This document shows positions 1-50,113 of a stretch of DNA of 64,000 nt, piece by piece (within the stretch, counting starts at the first letter, position 1; each line of letters begins with the position of its first letter). Source of the stretch: Atrichornis clamosus. Its lineage: Eukaryota; Chordata; Aves; Passeriformes; Menuridae. A program made the translations under genes and the position numbers. The DNA lies in the NCBI GenBank assembly GCA_013400975.1, contig WBMZ01004640.1, forward strand, positions 33,791 to 97,790, given 5' to 3'. The notes beneath the pieces are model-generated. The model was not told the DNA's origin, made no database searches, and saw only the letters and a list, made by a program, of their open reading frames with translations.

Positions 1-740
1 TATTTCAAGGGGAAGAATTACACAGCCTTCAATCAATTCAGGAGTTGAATTGCATCATTTTATGGGAACTGTTGAATGATTTATGCAGATGTCACTGAAT
101 TACCTTTAGGTATACTAGTAGAAATGGAAAACATGATTAATTTTGTTGTTTTCTCTTAACTTCATGCATAGGTATAGAGAAAACTTTTGTCTTTAGAGAA
201 GTGGCATAGTCAGCTTCTCATTTGGTTGAGATCCAATGGCTGCAGTAGGGGTTATCATTTAGGATCATCGATCCTAGAATGTCCCTTAAAATTGCAAAAA
301 GAAATTTTTCAAATATTCCCAAGCAACTCTTCCCTTAATAAAAACAAACAAAGAAGCAATCTTCCTTCATTTTTTAAACACCAGTTTATTAAGAAGACTT
401 GTGAAAACTTCTTGTATGGCTCAACAAAAAGTTTTCAGTTCAGAATTCCATATTTATTATCAAATGCAGCAGCTGGAGAAATCTCATGCGATGGAATAGT
501 CTCAGGAGCTGTATTTAGTCGTTCCTTTCTTCTGAACAAATACATATCACCTGTTCCATTTAGCAAGAGGCAATGAGTGATATTTCTTGTTTGGAGCAAG
601 CTTGACTAGGAATTCAGTTAACTCTTTGATAGATCTGAATTTGCTCTTAAAGTTGGCCCTGTAGTGGAGGACATTGATTTTTGCTTTCTAGTAGGAAACC
701 AAATGCTGTAAAATGTGACTTTTTTCCTGTTTTTACTTAG
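1..740 (+). other. WDFY3: WDFY3 intron (3' part)
   Basis: Sequence upstream of the first exon in the window. It ends in a pyrimidine-rich acceptor (tttttcctgtttttacttag). A 129-codon open frame at 187-576 does not resemble WDFY3 or anything I know, and I treat it as chance. No repeat was recognised. Confidence 0.7.
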
Positions 741-38256
<37,516 letters not shown>

Positions 38257-38663
38257 TGGGGGCCTGGCAGACAGAGCCCCCATCCAGCCCCGCTGCCACT
38301 GCAGGGACCAGCGAGAGTCTCGGAAGGGATTAGGATATTGTCTGTTTACACTTACGTTTATACTGCGTTTTAAGCACTAAAAGTGAAAAGGGATCATTGC
38401 ATTGGTTTGTGTGGACAGAAGGTAAACGAGGCTAACAGCCTAATGAAGTGAAGGCCCAGAGACATATTAATTACCATAAATCCAACAGAACTGTCAGCCC
38501 CATAACCTGTGCTGACGTGGTTATTGAGAAAATCCTCACTTACCCTAAACACCCCTTCTTGTCTTGTTTTTGTAGAGGTAGTCATCTTAACCAGGGGAGG
38601 GGAGGGGAAGGCTTTTTAGAAGATAGTTGTAAATCTGCCTTCTTCGCAAGCAACTGTGTATAT

Positions 38664-38671
38664 TGTAAATA
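38664..38671 (+). promoter_or_regulatory. WDFY3: Candidate Pumilio recognition element (UGUAAAUA)
   Basis: Exact match to the UGUANAUA consensus in the 3' UTR about 400 bases after the stop. The motif is short, so this is a candidate only. Confidence 0.4.
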
Positions 38672-39637
38672 GGTATAACGGCCTTTTTATCTAAATATGA
38701 ACTTAACTGCCTGTTACATGGGACTTCAGATTAACCACTGTACTTTGTGTGGCATCTTTATCTCATCTATCCATTTAAATACGAATGTTTAAAAAAAACC
38801 CAACAAAACAACCAGAAAACTCAAAGGCATTATGTGTGTTTCTGTTACAAACCCAGTCTGTGCATGTTTGTTCTTTCAGTTGCCCACAGTATCTTAATTT
38901 AAGTGAGGCTATTCATAGAATTACATGGATTTTTTCAAAAGAAAACATTTTTGAGAATAGGAACTTGGAGTATTTTATTCTAGCTGTAAGATAACCAGGA
39001 ACTAAATTGTACACTTGTGTTGCATTTTATACCAAACTATTTACCACCTCAGTGTTGTTCATATTTAATAAGGCCTCTTTTATACATATGTCAGAGCTGC
39101 AGTTTTGTTAATTACTTACTGTTCATTAGCAGCTGATTCATGCAGTGCAAGAACCAGCTTTTACCTTCTTTAGTCAATAGCAACAGGCTTTTGCATATAG
39201 GTACAGAATTAATTCCTTGTGCATAAAATTTAACCGCTGTTGTCCTGTAGCTTGTTTGCAAAAAAACCTTTGAAAAAACAGGCATTGCTTTAAAGCAGGG
39301 TGATATGAGTCCTGTCAGAAATGCTCCTCGGAGCTCTCTTTGTCTTTCAGCACATGGCATCAGCTTGAGGACAGCAGCAGATTTCCATTATGGTTTTTAA
39401 GTTTCAATATGAATTTAATTGCAGTATTTTTTTACTACTCTGTCATTTATTTTGCACTACATGTGGGATGAAGTAGAGACACTGATATCCACTGGGATTG
39501 GAGCACGTGCATTGGACAGGCCCATGGACTTAATTTCTGCATGAGGTCTTGCCAGTGGGTTTTTGATTGGGTGAGGGGGGTAGAGGGAGGGCAGCAGGCA
39601 GGCTGGTGGTCAGTTTGGTTTTGTTTTTTAACATATG

Positions 39638-39645
39638 TGTATATA
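39638..39645 (+). promoter_or_regulatory. WDFY3: Candidate Pumilio recognition element (UGUAUAUA)
   Basis: A second exact UGUANAUA match in the same 3' UTR, in an AU-rich context (acatatgtgtatatattttg). Confidence 0.4.
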
Positions 39646-41801
39646 TTTTGTAAATGGGTGACAAACTGATCTAGATCTAGGTATATTCACAATGGATTCT
39701 TTTAAATAGAGGTAAGGATATGACTCAGACCAACAGAAGACAGGTGGCTCTGCTAGTACTTGAGTGAGTGTCTTCACTCACAGTGATGAGATTATCCCCC
39801 ACTTGGAATGACTTGGGCAGACTCTGGCCCTGGGACGGCAAATCCTTAAAACCAGCATTGTCGTCGGAATTGCACCATCAAAAATGCCAGGCCCTCTGTG
39901 CTGGTGGGAGCTCCTTCCAGAAGGTCCTTGGCACTGTGGGGACACCCCTGTCTTCTCTTGATTTGAGCTTTTAGTGGTGAATAATTTGTTAATTCTGACC
40001 ACTTACTATTTACCCTGGTATCACATGTTTATGCACTGAAGGTTAAATATGTATTTTGATACTTGTTTGTTATTATGTATGTGCTGGTCTGTAAAATGAG
40101 ATATATTCCTGTTTTGGTATGTATACTAGGTCCCCAAATGAACAGAAAGGCTTCTCTAGAGCCCTTGCACACTGTTGAGTAAATGCAGGTTTGTTGAGCT
40201 TAGCTGACCCAAATTTTGGATCCAAAGAGTGATGGTCAAGTAGCCACACTGCGTGGCTGCCCTGACAGATTTGACCCTAAAACCAGGAAGAGGTCCTTGG
40301 TAAGCATGTGTGGAGCACTGGAGTTTCTGTGTTCAGCTGTTCTCTCTAACGTTGCCTTCACCCTTCCCAAAATGATGCAAAACCAGCATAGTTCAGAAGA
40401 CAGGCTAGTGGCCTTAACGTTTTCTGTTTGAAGAAAAGGCTGTTTTAACAACTCTTAAATGCCTTTGAGTCCACAGTTTTCCTCCCCTTGCCTCCAGATT
40501 TCAAATCAGCCCCAACTTTAGGGAAGCCTTCTTTTCTGTGGACTGGAACTTGTGCAGCCACGTGATTAAAGCCTAGTGAAAACAAGGCTGCGACAGCAGC
40601 ACTGGTGTGATCTAGCACTAAAGCAGGGATACAGTCTTGGTGTGGGGTCGTGAAGACGGGGCCGTCAGCCACAGAAGGGCGTCGTGGGGGTGTTGTTCTG
40701 CGCCTGTGGTGTTTGGCAGCACACTGAAGAAACCGTTACTCCTTACGAATTCTGCAGTGTACAGGTTAGGCCCAGTTTACATTTTGCAGCCCTCTGACTT
40801 AATTCCTCGGTTGCGCTGTTCCAAAAAAACCACGTTTTTGCTTGTTGGAGGCAGAGGGGGACAAACACCTGCTCGTACTTCCTCTGGCAGCTGGTGCTGT
40901 GGGCAACTGTGGTGTTCACGTGGGAGTGGGGTTTTTTCCATTTCATTCGAGCTTCTAAATGCAAATACTTGCTTTGTTTTCCATGTAAAAATCTGTTGAG
41001 CAAAAATATTCTCATGTACACTAACATTAGTAGGTTGTATTCTCTGCAAGTACCTCACATGTCTTCTCCTGCCTTGTCCTTTGTAGTAAACTTACCCATG
41101 TACTCCTAACATTCGTATGTAGTGTGCAACTGTAATGTCATGCTTTTGAGAGGGAGTTGGCTGCCTCCAGCCGACATTCATCAGTTCAATAGCAAAACAC
41201 TTTAGATAAGTTATTTTGCACTTTCTTATGTATAAAATTGGTAGAAACTTATATTTGCTTTGTATCATTTAAAGACTCCTTTTGTTTCAGTAAATGAACT
41301 GTGTATAAAATACTTATGCAGTTAAAACTGTTTTTAGAAAGTATTTTTAATTTCAGCAAGTTTGGTTACTTGTTGCATGACTATTAACACAGCTGACTTT
41401 TTGTGTCAGTGCAATGTATATTTTTTTTGTCCTGTTATTAACTTGTAAGCCCTAGTTAAATGGCCATTTATTTGTACAGCATCAGGAGTAAATTGAAGAT
41501 TACTGGCTAAGACTGGAGTGTGGAATTTTGTACTATATTGCAGAATCCAATATCTGTTTTTTGGTGGTTACGTAAAAGGCCTGACGATTTACTATCTAGT
41601 GTGCAATCTGTGATATCTGAATGTTCATTGTATATTTGTCTCCAATGCAAAAAGGTAGAGTAACACAATTACAACAGTACATGATTAAATGCAATAGTTC
41701 AGGTACTGAAGTATTTTTTTTTTTCATTTCAAATAAATACCTGCTATTTACCACCAAAAAGCTGTTTTGCATTTGTTGGAAAGACACAACATTTGCAGAT
41801 G

Positions 41802-41807
41802 AATAAA
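41802..41807 (+). terminator. WDFY3: WDFY3 polyadenylation signal AATAAA
   Basis: Canonical hexamer in gatgaataaaagtttttaac, with a second AATAAA at 41732-41737. Cleavage is expected 10-30 bases downstream, near 41820-41835. Confidence 0.7.
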
Positions 41808-41839
41808 AGTTTTTAACTCGGGAGCGGTAACAAATGAGT

Positions 41840-44800
41840 AACATTTTTCTCTGTCATCATGAGGAGTAAATTTCTATTATTTGTTACAGTTTTGCTTTCT
41901 GAATGTGGGTATGGCCATCCATGATGATGCAGCATGACTCTGTATTCCTGGGATTTTGATGGCAAGTGATTTCTTTAGATCTAAAAGAAAAGGAGCCTCT
42001 ATCGAAGAACTCAACTGTGTGTGTGCACCAGGTGTCACTTGAACTCTTGTGAACTCTTGGGGGGTTTTAGTTATTTTTAAGAGTGCTCTCGAGCAGTAGT
42101 TAGAGAAGCTATTTATTTCTGTGGCCTTCCTGAGCTATGTCTTGGTTATACAGGAACAGTAATGCCCATTTGTCATAGGTTCAAGTATTTCTCACTCGGG
42201 CACTTCCACGTTTTAAATCTTTCCATACACCGGAAAAATAGCTTTAGCAGTTTGGGGGGAATTACTGTGCTGCTCGGGATGGCTGCAGACACTTGACAGC
42301 TGCAGCCTGGGTGTCGTCGTGCTGCCAGGGAGCGGAGGAACCTCACCAAAGCACTGTGGGCCAGGTAACCGTGCCAGCTGCAGGGGGTGGGGTCTGGCAT
42401 CGCCTCCCGCTCCTTCTGGGGAGAGATGCCCTACTAACTCCAGGCTGGTCTGTGCAGCTGGATCGTTTACTGTATGCAGTATTTCAGTCTCATTTTCCCT
42501 GGCTTATTTTCCAGGCGTGGAGGTGCCGAGAACAAGCATCAGGAAGCAGTGGAGCCCACAGTCCTGATGGACCTTTTGAATGTAAAAGTGCAGTCCCAGC
42601 CCTGCCCCATGGAGCACAACCTTCAGTGTTGACATCAACGGAGTGCAGCTTGGAGTCTCTGTTGCAGATAAGGTGTTGGGAGAGTTAGTTTGGCTCCTTT
42701 CTGTCCTGACAAACACAAGAGTGACTAATTAGGAAATCCATAGACTTTTGGGAGCTTCCTGGACTAAACCTGGGTCCGGGAGAAGGAAGATTAGTGCCCT
42801 ATGAAATTGATGGCAGCTCTAATGGTGGTGCTGGAACTGTAAAATCCCAAGAGTCAGCTGGGCCAGCAGCCAGTTTTGGAGTGAAACAAGGCAGTTGCTG
42901 AGTGACAGGACAGCTCATTGCAAGTGCCCCAGCCTTTAACTCTGGATCTACCACAGTTCCCGCCAGGCAGAAGCACTGCCCGGGGCCAGAGATTCAATTT
43001 AGTGGGTAAAACCAACTTTGTGGCAAATCTGCTGTGACCAAATTGTCCTTTATGACAGTTGCAAGTCTGACAGTTCAGAGTGGTGAGGTTTAGCTGCTTT
43101 CCAGGCTCAGGGTTCTGTGCTGTAAAAAGTGCATACGTGTTGTTAAAGAATTGCTGGCAGTGGGATACACCTGTCTCCATGTCAGGACATGGATTGAATT
43201 CACTGGTGAGGCTTCTGTGCCACTCCAGGTAGAGAGGAGGGTGATTGATATGAGCAAGCACAGCAACAGGACTGATGTGCTGGAGCCAAATCCTGCCCTG
43301 TCTTCCTGGGGGAGTTGAGTGGCATTGCATAGGGTGTGTCACTGGCCCCCAAAAAGGGCAATTTGTAAGAAATGGGATCAAAACTTGAATGTGGCCACTG
43401 ATGAACCTAAACGCAATCATGCCTGCTCAAGAGTGCACCACAGCCCCTGGTGCAGGGCTGGGCAGAGCTGCCCAAGAGCTGCACAGAGACAGCCTCTGGG
43501 CAGGAGTGTTTCCACTGTCAGTACCGAGGAGGGGGTGTGTAGCAAGGCTCTTGCCCAACAGCAGTGACAAAATCTCCCTGCTGATGAGCCACGGCCCCTC
43601 TGCAGGAAAGCTGCGGGGGCGTGGTGCTGACACAAGCTCTGGGAAGAGCTTCCAGCCCTTCCCAGGGACCTGCTTCTGTGAGCACCCGTGTGACAGCAAG
43701 GATTGGTCTCCTTAAGGCTTGGCTGCTCTGCCCAGAGCATCTCGAAGCTGCGTGGGGAACCACCGTGGTGCTGCTGGTGCTCGGCCGCTCTCCTCCTCTC
43801 CTGCAGACGTGCACGACGCAGCAGGTCACAGGATGCTCATTACAGGAAAATGCTCCGACTGCAGAGTACCCTGGAATCCATTTCCCAACTCCTGTGAAAG
43901 GGCAGAGCTGTCCAGCTGGTTTCCCAACACACTCCAAGCTCTCCAAATTCACCCATCTGAGCAGGGATTACAATACCACCATGGGATATGTGCATGTGTC
44001 TTAAGAGCTGATCAGCTCCAGACTGTGCTGAGATGTGGATTGGCAACAAAGGATAACAAAAAAGTCTCTGTTCCTAAAAGGAAGGGCTGGAGCTCAGCTC
44101 TGGGCAACTGCTAAGACCTCATTGAAGTCAAGACTGCTACTTTCAAGGGAGAGAGAGTAAAATAGGTTTGAGCCCAGCTGTAAAAAGCTGTGCTAGCTAA
44201 AAATACCAGTGATTTCAGAGCTACTTCAGCAGATGAGTTAAAAGCCTCAGCTCTTATTTCCTCCTTATAATTTCTTTAAGTGTACTAGAAAAGTCTTGAA
44301 TTCATGCAGAAGCAAAAATACATTCCTTTCCTGCAGAGGCCCAATTTGCTCCTTTGCACTGTCACAGGATGACATTGCTCAGCATGGCAGCCACCCAGGC
44401 AGGCGGCAAAAATAGCAAGTTGGAACACGTCACCCTGAAGCAGCAAACCCAGCGACAGGAGGTACTTTGCACTGGTTATCACTGGGCGAATGTCTTTGTA
44501 GGGAAAGCTTTGGTTATCAGAAACTTTTTTATGGCAGGGGCTGAGGCCCGGGGCTACCAGGACAGTCGTGACACAGCTTGAGAAGCTGAAACTTTCCTGG
44601 TAGTTGGCAGTGTGGTGGAAGAAGGAAAATCCATTTGTAGTGACACAGCTCCTAGAAGCCAGTTCTTTATTGAAAGATCTTGTAAGCATTCCAGTACAGG
44701 CTTAGCTGCTCTACTGTAGCTTTGAGTTGATGAAGATGAAAAAACATTTTTAAAGAAAGAAAAAAAAAAGGCAAGATGGACACCTCTATAAAATTTTGTA

Positions 44801-46175
44801 GGGGGTGAAATTCAGACACTGATTACACCAAAGATAAACATCAAGCCGCAGCAATTACACACAGCCCTAAGGCAAACTATGTAACGAATGTACACAATTG
44901 CACTTAAGTCTGTAGGAAGTTATGACACACACCACTGCCCAAGCACTTGATATCCCGGGTCAAGAGGGAGCCTGATGGATATCTCTGCATTGAGAACAGC
45001 AGTTTTGGAACCAAGGAATACCCAGAGCACTGCTGTACCATACATTCAGCTTCTTGGGTGAGGGAGCAATGACCTAGCAGTGCCCAACTAAATGTGTCTA
45101 ACAAAAATTATTATTAAACCAGTTTCACTGGTAGCTGTTGTTTTGTGCTTCTCCTTTAGCTAAAAATCCCAACGTCTTTGACCACAGCACATCCACCTGC
45201 TGAGACAGAAAATGTGGCCCAATACCCTGATCCTGTGGAATTCGGCAGAAATCCTGTGGTGAGTCTAAGCTCCTCACAATTTTCATTTCCCCCAGGTATG
45301 TAAAAAGCAGTGATATTGCTGATTTCTCTCCACACCCCATTCTTGGCCACAAACTGTGCTCCAGGATTATTCTCCAGCCCAAAGGGACTGATTCTAAGGA
45401 GGGCCCTTATGTTAAATGAACTACTGGCTCTCACCCCATTTCAGTCTTGCACTGTGCGCATCACCCAGAGAGACCAGCTCTCCTAAGTCAAGGCTGAAAA
45501 TGACATTTTTGTGAGTTCCCTCTATCAACTGTGAACCGCTCCCCTGTTCAGGAGTTGGAGAGACTAAGTTGGAAATCCAGCTGCAGTCTCAACACCTCTC
45601 CCAGTAAATCCTCCAGCAACATTAGGACCCCTGTGCCTTCCATATCCTTACAGTAAAAATGAGCACTTAGCTGGACAGCACTTTTGCCTTTCTGCACCCA
45701 CAGCCCACCCTCCTGCAGTACCTGTACAGTGAGGATTTCACTGCTCCAAGGGGGGGTGTTCAGGCAAGAAAATACTCTTACCAAATCAAATGGATTTCAG
45801 AATCCATCCCCTAAAAGGCAGGAAAAAGCAAACATTTGCTACAGTTTGCTCAGTAGTTCACCCTTAATGTTTGTTCCAGTCTGTAATAAATAAAAATTAT
45901 TTTTGTTGAAACACCAGATGCACAGGAAAGACAGCTAGAGAGCAAACATTGCACTTTGCTTCATTCAAAGTGTAATATCCTTCACTATCCTGGAATAATA
46001 AACCAGTCTGATGGGCAGCTGCTGTTGTTAGGACAATTTGCTCTTTGTCCTCAAGCTGAAAGGCGCTCCTATGTGCAGGAGGGTTTTCCTGGTCCCTGGG
46101 GTACAGTACAGTTGGTTGCTTGCAGAGCTGCTCCCGGCAGCAGGAGGCTTAGTGACCAGATAGAAAACCTAAACG
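41840..46175. other. Intergenic space, no gene recognised
   Basis: Between the WDFY3 3' end and the retroviral remnant. It has several open frames of 100-190 codons on both strands (for example minus-strand 42854-43420 and plus-strand 43621-44004). None shows splice structure, domain or similarity that I recognise, and the composition is moderately GC-rich, which lengthens chance frames. Part could be a longer PPM1K 3' UTR. Confidence 0.6.
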
Positions 46176-47900
46176 TGTGTATTGGGTCTGGCTGAGATGG
46201 AGCTCAGTTTATTTCCTCCCCCACTCCCATCCCGCTGAGGAGGGCGGTGCTAGAGCAGCGTGGGGGGCACCTGCTGTCCAGCCAAGGCCCACCTTCCATG
46301 GCCCTCTTCGGCACCCAACATGGGGCAGGGGACAAAGGCAGCTTTGTATCGAGTGTGCAGAGTTAGGGAGTTTGCTGGCTGCACTGCTTATCCCTTTATA
46401 CGTCTGAAGTTGGGAACATGTTAGGACTGTGGCTCTGGGCTTCGTCCTGGCACTGACGGCCTTGCTGTGTGGTGGGAGCCATCTTGTCTCCACAAGAGGG
46501 TGAGGGAACACATCTCCCTCTCCCTACTCTGGATTGATGTGGATGACTGTGCAGGTTCCGGAGGTCCTTGTTCATGTTTACATGAGCTGTTAATGCTACA
46601 CTGTTGGCACCTTATGGGGTTGGTGGAATCCGGTGTCATCACGGTGTAAGAGGTTTTTGGGTGAGGCAATACCGAAACGCCCTGAGGTGGCTGTTCCCTG
46701 GCTGGCAGGGTGTGTGAAGGATTTGGGCAGGTTCCTAGCACAGGTACCACCTCCCATAGCCTGGGACTTTACACCTGAATAGGCAACAACCCTGGCAGAC
46801 TGGCGTGTCACCCGACAGAGGGGTGCCCTGCCCTACCCCAGTGAAAACCAGCAGCTTCTCACCCTGTACTGGGGCCTGGCCTGGGCCTATGGAGCCACAT
46901 TCCGGTGCTCTCAGAGGGCTGTGCTTGAGGCAGGGACTCAAACACCAGCAGCAACTACAGCAATTGCCCCAGGAGTGAAAAAGGAACAGTGGACAAGGAA
47001 AACAATGGGTCCGTATCATCGATTAGTGAGGAAGGAGGAAGAAGAGGAAAGGTTGGATCAAGACGTCGGTCCTTCAACAAATAAACTGAAGGAAGGAGCG
47101 AGTGAATTCAGACAGGATGCAGAAACTACCCTGTCCCTGATCTCCTCAGAGCTCTGAGATGTGGAAAGATTACAGCGCCAGCCAGGCGAGGGGATTGCTG
47201 CCTGTCTGATCCCATGCTGGGATTATGGGACCAACAGTCAGCAGTTAGGAGGTAAGGAAGCCCAACAGCTGGGATTCCTAGCTAGGAACTGGGGAATTGA
47301 GAGAGGAATTGGAAAATAGCAATTTGCAATCTCTGGAAAAGGCTCTTCTCGAGTGTGAGGATGCCCTGGAAAGTGGACTCCTGCAGATAAAGGCATCCAG
47401 TACCTGAGAATCAGTGGTGCTGGAAGCCATCTACAGTGATCCAGATGAAGTCTCCAAAGATCCAGAGGATGTCCTGTGCACACAGGACATGTGGAGAACA
47501 GTGATTTCAAGTACCCCAGCATCATACTCTAACAGCTTGGCAGCAGTGTGTTGCCTGGGTATGGATACACCAGCTGTGCAGGGTCCTTGTCTCCTTGGGT
47601 GCAAATCTTTGCAGCAAATCTCTCTACCTCCTCATCCCCACAGGCCAGCACCTTGGCTACCAGGGCTGCTCCAGGAAATCAGCCCTCTCCTGCCCCAGTC
47701 AGAGGGAAAGAGAGCCCCAGGCTCATAGTGCATCCTGGTTCTTCCCATGTGACCAGGGGGAACACCTGAGGAATTGAGATGGTGGTGAGCTGGAAGCTCA
47801 TCTGCAGGAAGTGAGAGGAAAGAGAGATGCTAAGAAGGGACCACCCAATGTAGTGGACTGTCAAAGACTGCAGCAGAGATGACACTCAGAAGTCCTTGCT
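46176..47900 (+). mobile_element. Degraded endogenous retrovirus fragment (LTR piece, primer-binding site, broken gag-like region)
   Basis: The segment opens like an avian LTR (tgtgtattgggtctggctg) but keeps only about 130 bases of it. Then comes a tRNA-Lys-like primer-binding site, a leader, and gag-like frames. The recognisable parts are a glutamate-rich 79-codon frame at 46921-47157, a following stretch to about 47270, and a 105-codon frame at 47414-47728. These are separated by in-frame stops and at least one frameshift. There is no pol, env or 3' LTR. The class is uncertain (lysine primer site suggests ERVK-like), and the right edge is approximate. It is clearly non-functional. Confidence 0.6.
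46309..46326 (+). other. tRNA-Lys-like retroviral primer-binding site
   Basis: Eighteen bases match the complement of the 3' end of tRNA-Lys1,2 at 15 positions. Two of the three mismatches are the G-to-A changes expected from CpG decay. It sits directly after the LTR remnant, where a primer site belongs. Confidence 0.55.
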
Positions 47901-49460
47901 GACTCACAGAAACAAAGGATTCCTGTGACTGTACAAAAGCAGTAACAGCAACCACCAATACACCTTAATCTAATAATCCTCTGTTTTCAGAGCTTTGGCT
48001 TATCCCTTCTTCTGTAAAATTTCTAAGAAGTTATGGATGCATCCCTCCCCTGAAAAGACAACCACTCTGTTAGGAGAAATAAAAGCCCCCAACAGCAACC
48101 ATCCTGACCTCAGGTGAACACCGAACCCCAACCCTGGGGAAAATCTGAGGAGAGAGAAGGAATTGCGATTGTAAAGCATGGTGTGCTCCCTACAGCGGGC
48201 ACCAGCATCCAGTAAAACAGAGATTTACACACACTGACTCACCAGCCCTCTGCACTTACAAACCAAATGTGCACATTAATCACACCACGGGATGGGACAA
48301 ACCCGGTGCACTCTAAACACCCGGTACATCGCAGTGCTCTGCTGGGTGCTGCTAGGCCTTCCACCAGAGGCAAGGAAAAACGTGCGGAATGACTGCCCAA
48401 GGGGTAACCCTGGACTAAAAGGAAAGGGATAAGAGTAATGAAGATACATATTTCACACCGGAAAATGAGAATCAGGCCAGGTCTGATTTGCAAGGTGATT
48501 TAGTATCAGGCAACTTCTCTTTCATTTTGTTTTTACAGTTGTGCTGTTGGACGCATCCACAGAATGAAGAATACTGCGGCAAGCCTGAGAAAAAACCAAT
48601 TCTTCTCTGCCCATATTTCATTGCCACAGGGTGACCTGAAGGCCACCGGATCTGACACTTGATGTGGAATGGAGGAAGGAGGAGGCTGGGACAGGTCTCC
48701 AGCTGCTGCCAACATGTCACCTGCAGTCCATGTCACAGCAGGGATACGAGCTGGCTTAGAGCTCTGGTCCCCCCATGCCTCGCTGGAGGCAGACTCCCCC
48801 CAAGAAGGGAAGTGGAAACACTTCCCTTAAGCATAAAACTACCTTCTGGTGTCTGAATATCTGACACCTACTAGGATCAATACCCCAAACTTATAAAAAC
48901 TACCTTACATTATTATAATGCTCTCTCCTTTCTCTAGCTTGTTTGGGGTGTTTTACATGTCCTTGTATGCCATGAAGAGACATGAGAGATCACAACCAAT
49001 TCAGACAGACACCTTCAGCAGAGGGCAGGAAAATCCTCATGTACGTATGAAGAAATAAACTGTCTTACGCATCAAATCTTGAATAGTAAACGCTTTGAAA
49101 TTAGCTTATTTTCTTTATTTAAAAAAAAAGAAATTCAAGTTGATGAGAGTCTCTGGATATCAAAACTGTGCGTCTTTTTCCCTCCTCTATGCTCCTGTCA
49201 GGCACTGACACAGCAAAAAGAAGACAGTGCAAGGGGCTGCTGCATGGTCCACAGAGACTGTACAGGCTTTGGACCCAATGGAGAAAGGTTCCCATCTGTC
49301 CAACAGCACGTGGCTCCAGCCTGGTCTGTCTCCTTGGAGCTAGAGGATCACGGATGATGGTGGTGAGAGCATAAAGCCCTGCAAAGCAGTACTGTCTCAG
49401 GAGGCTGTACAGCTACACCAAATGCCACTGGCATCAGAACCTAAACACTTCTGAAACTTC
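47900..49460. other. Intergenic or PPM1K 3' UTR, nothing assigned
   Basis: Between the retroviral remnant and the nearest PPM1K polyadenylation candidate. It contains a few AATAAA words on both strands (for example minus-strand 49114-49119, an alternative PPM1K end). No gene or repeat was recognised. Confidence 0.5.
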
Positions 49461-49463
49461 TCC

Positions 49464-49469
49464 TTTATT
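49464..49469 (-). terminator. PPM1K: Candidate PPM1K polyadenylation signal AATAAA
   Basis: First canonical hexamer on the minus strand after the PPM1K stop, about 510 bases downstream, followed by a GT-rich stretch (tgtttaggttctg). Further AATAAA words at 49114-49119 and 44666-44671 would give longer UTRs. Confidence 0.4.
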
Positions 49470-49981
49470 TGTCACCCACTTCTCCTGGAGCACAGGAGTT
49501 TTGGGTGGCTGCAGCAGAGGAAAACAACAAACCCTCTTTCTGTCTACCTAAGAACATTGTGCGTTTGTTCCCCTGTGTTTTGACATACAAGGGAGCCAGC
49601 GTGTGGCTCAGGGACTCACAGCAGCCAGGGAACTAAGGGTCCTGGGGAATACAAGTAGGGGAATGAAACAACTGTGCACCCCCTCCAGCCTCAGGTGAAA
49701 GCCCAGAACCTCGTCTAAGTGAACAAAGTGATGTGCAGAGCTGCTGGGCCTACAAACCCAGGGAGCTGCCCCGATGCCGACTGGAATAACGCAGATAGCA
49801 AGGTACAGTCAGCCGTAAGCAACAACGGGGTGTTACGCACCAAGGGAGCAGTGGCACCTTCTAACACTGGGAACAGAAGAGATGGACAAGACACTGAGTC
49901 AGCCTAGGAACAGATGGAGGTGTTCTCCTGTAGCACACTGTGTCCAGGTGACGGCAGGAAAAGATCGCTGTGGCATTGTCT
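49470..49981 (-). other. PPM1K: PPM1K proximal 3' UTR
   Basis: Sequence between the PPM1K stop and the first polyadenylation candidate. Its true length depends on which signal is used. No other feature is visible. Confidence 0.5.
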
Positions 49982-50113
49982 TCACGCCCACCTCCCGCTG
50001 GAAGCAAAACTGCGGCTGAAGGAGAAGTTGATCTCCCCGTTTTTGTACTTGCCCCAAGCTCCAAATGGCACTATGACAACCGTGCTGTTGTCTTCAGTGC
50101 CAAACTGCACTGC
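49982..50113 (-). CDS. PPM1K: PPM1K last coding exon
   Basis: Encodes residues 330-372, [11 protein letters not shown] through ASSGRWA and TGA. Asp337 of GTEDN is a metal ligand. Acceptor (minus) is cttctcccag. A 278-codon plus-strand open frame over this exon is an antisense shadow. Confidence 0.97.
   Translation of the reverse strand, partial: AVQFGTEDNSTVVIVPFGAWGKYKNGEINFSFSRSFASSGRWA

Larger units (their letters stand above)
38257..41825 (+). other. WDFY3: WDFY3 3' UTR
   Basis: About 3.6 kb from the stop to a polyadenylation signal. No AATAAA is seen until 41732, which supports a single long UTR. It contains two Pumilio-type words and several ATTTA words. Open frames inside it look like chance. 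Confidence 0.75.

Noticed and set aside
187..576. 129-codon plus-strand frame before the first exon
   Set aside because: No similarity to WDFY3, no flanking splice sites consistent with the next exon's phase, and AT-rich composition. Probably chance.
43417..44114. Cluster of overlapping 75-144-codon frames on both strands
   Set aside because: GC-rich sequence with few stops gives frames in five of six readings. None resembles a known protein.
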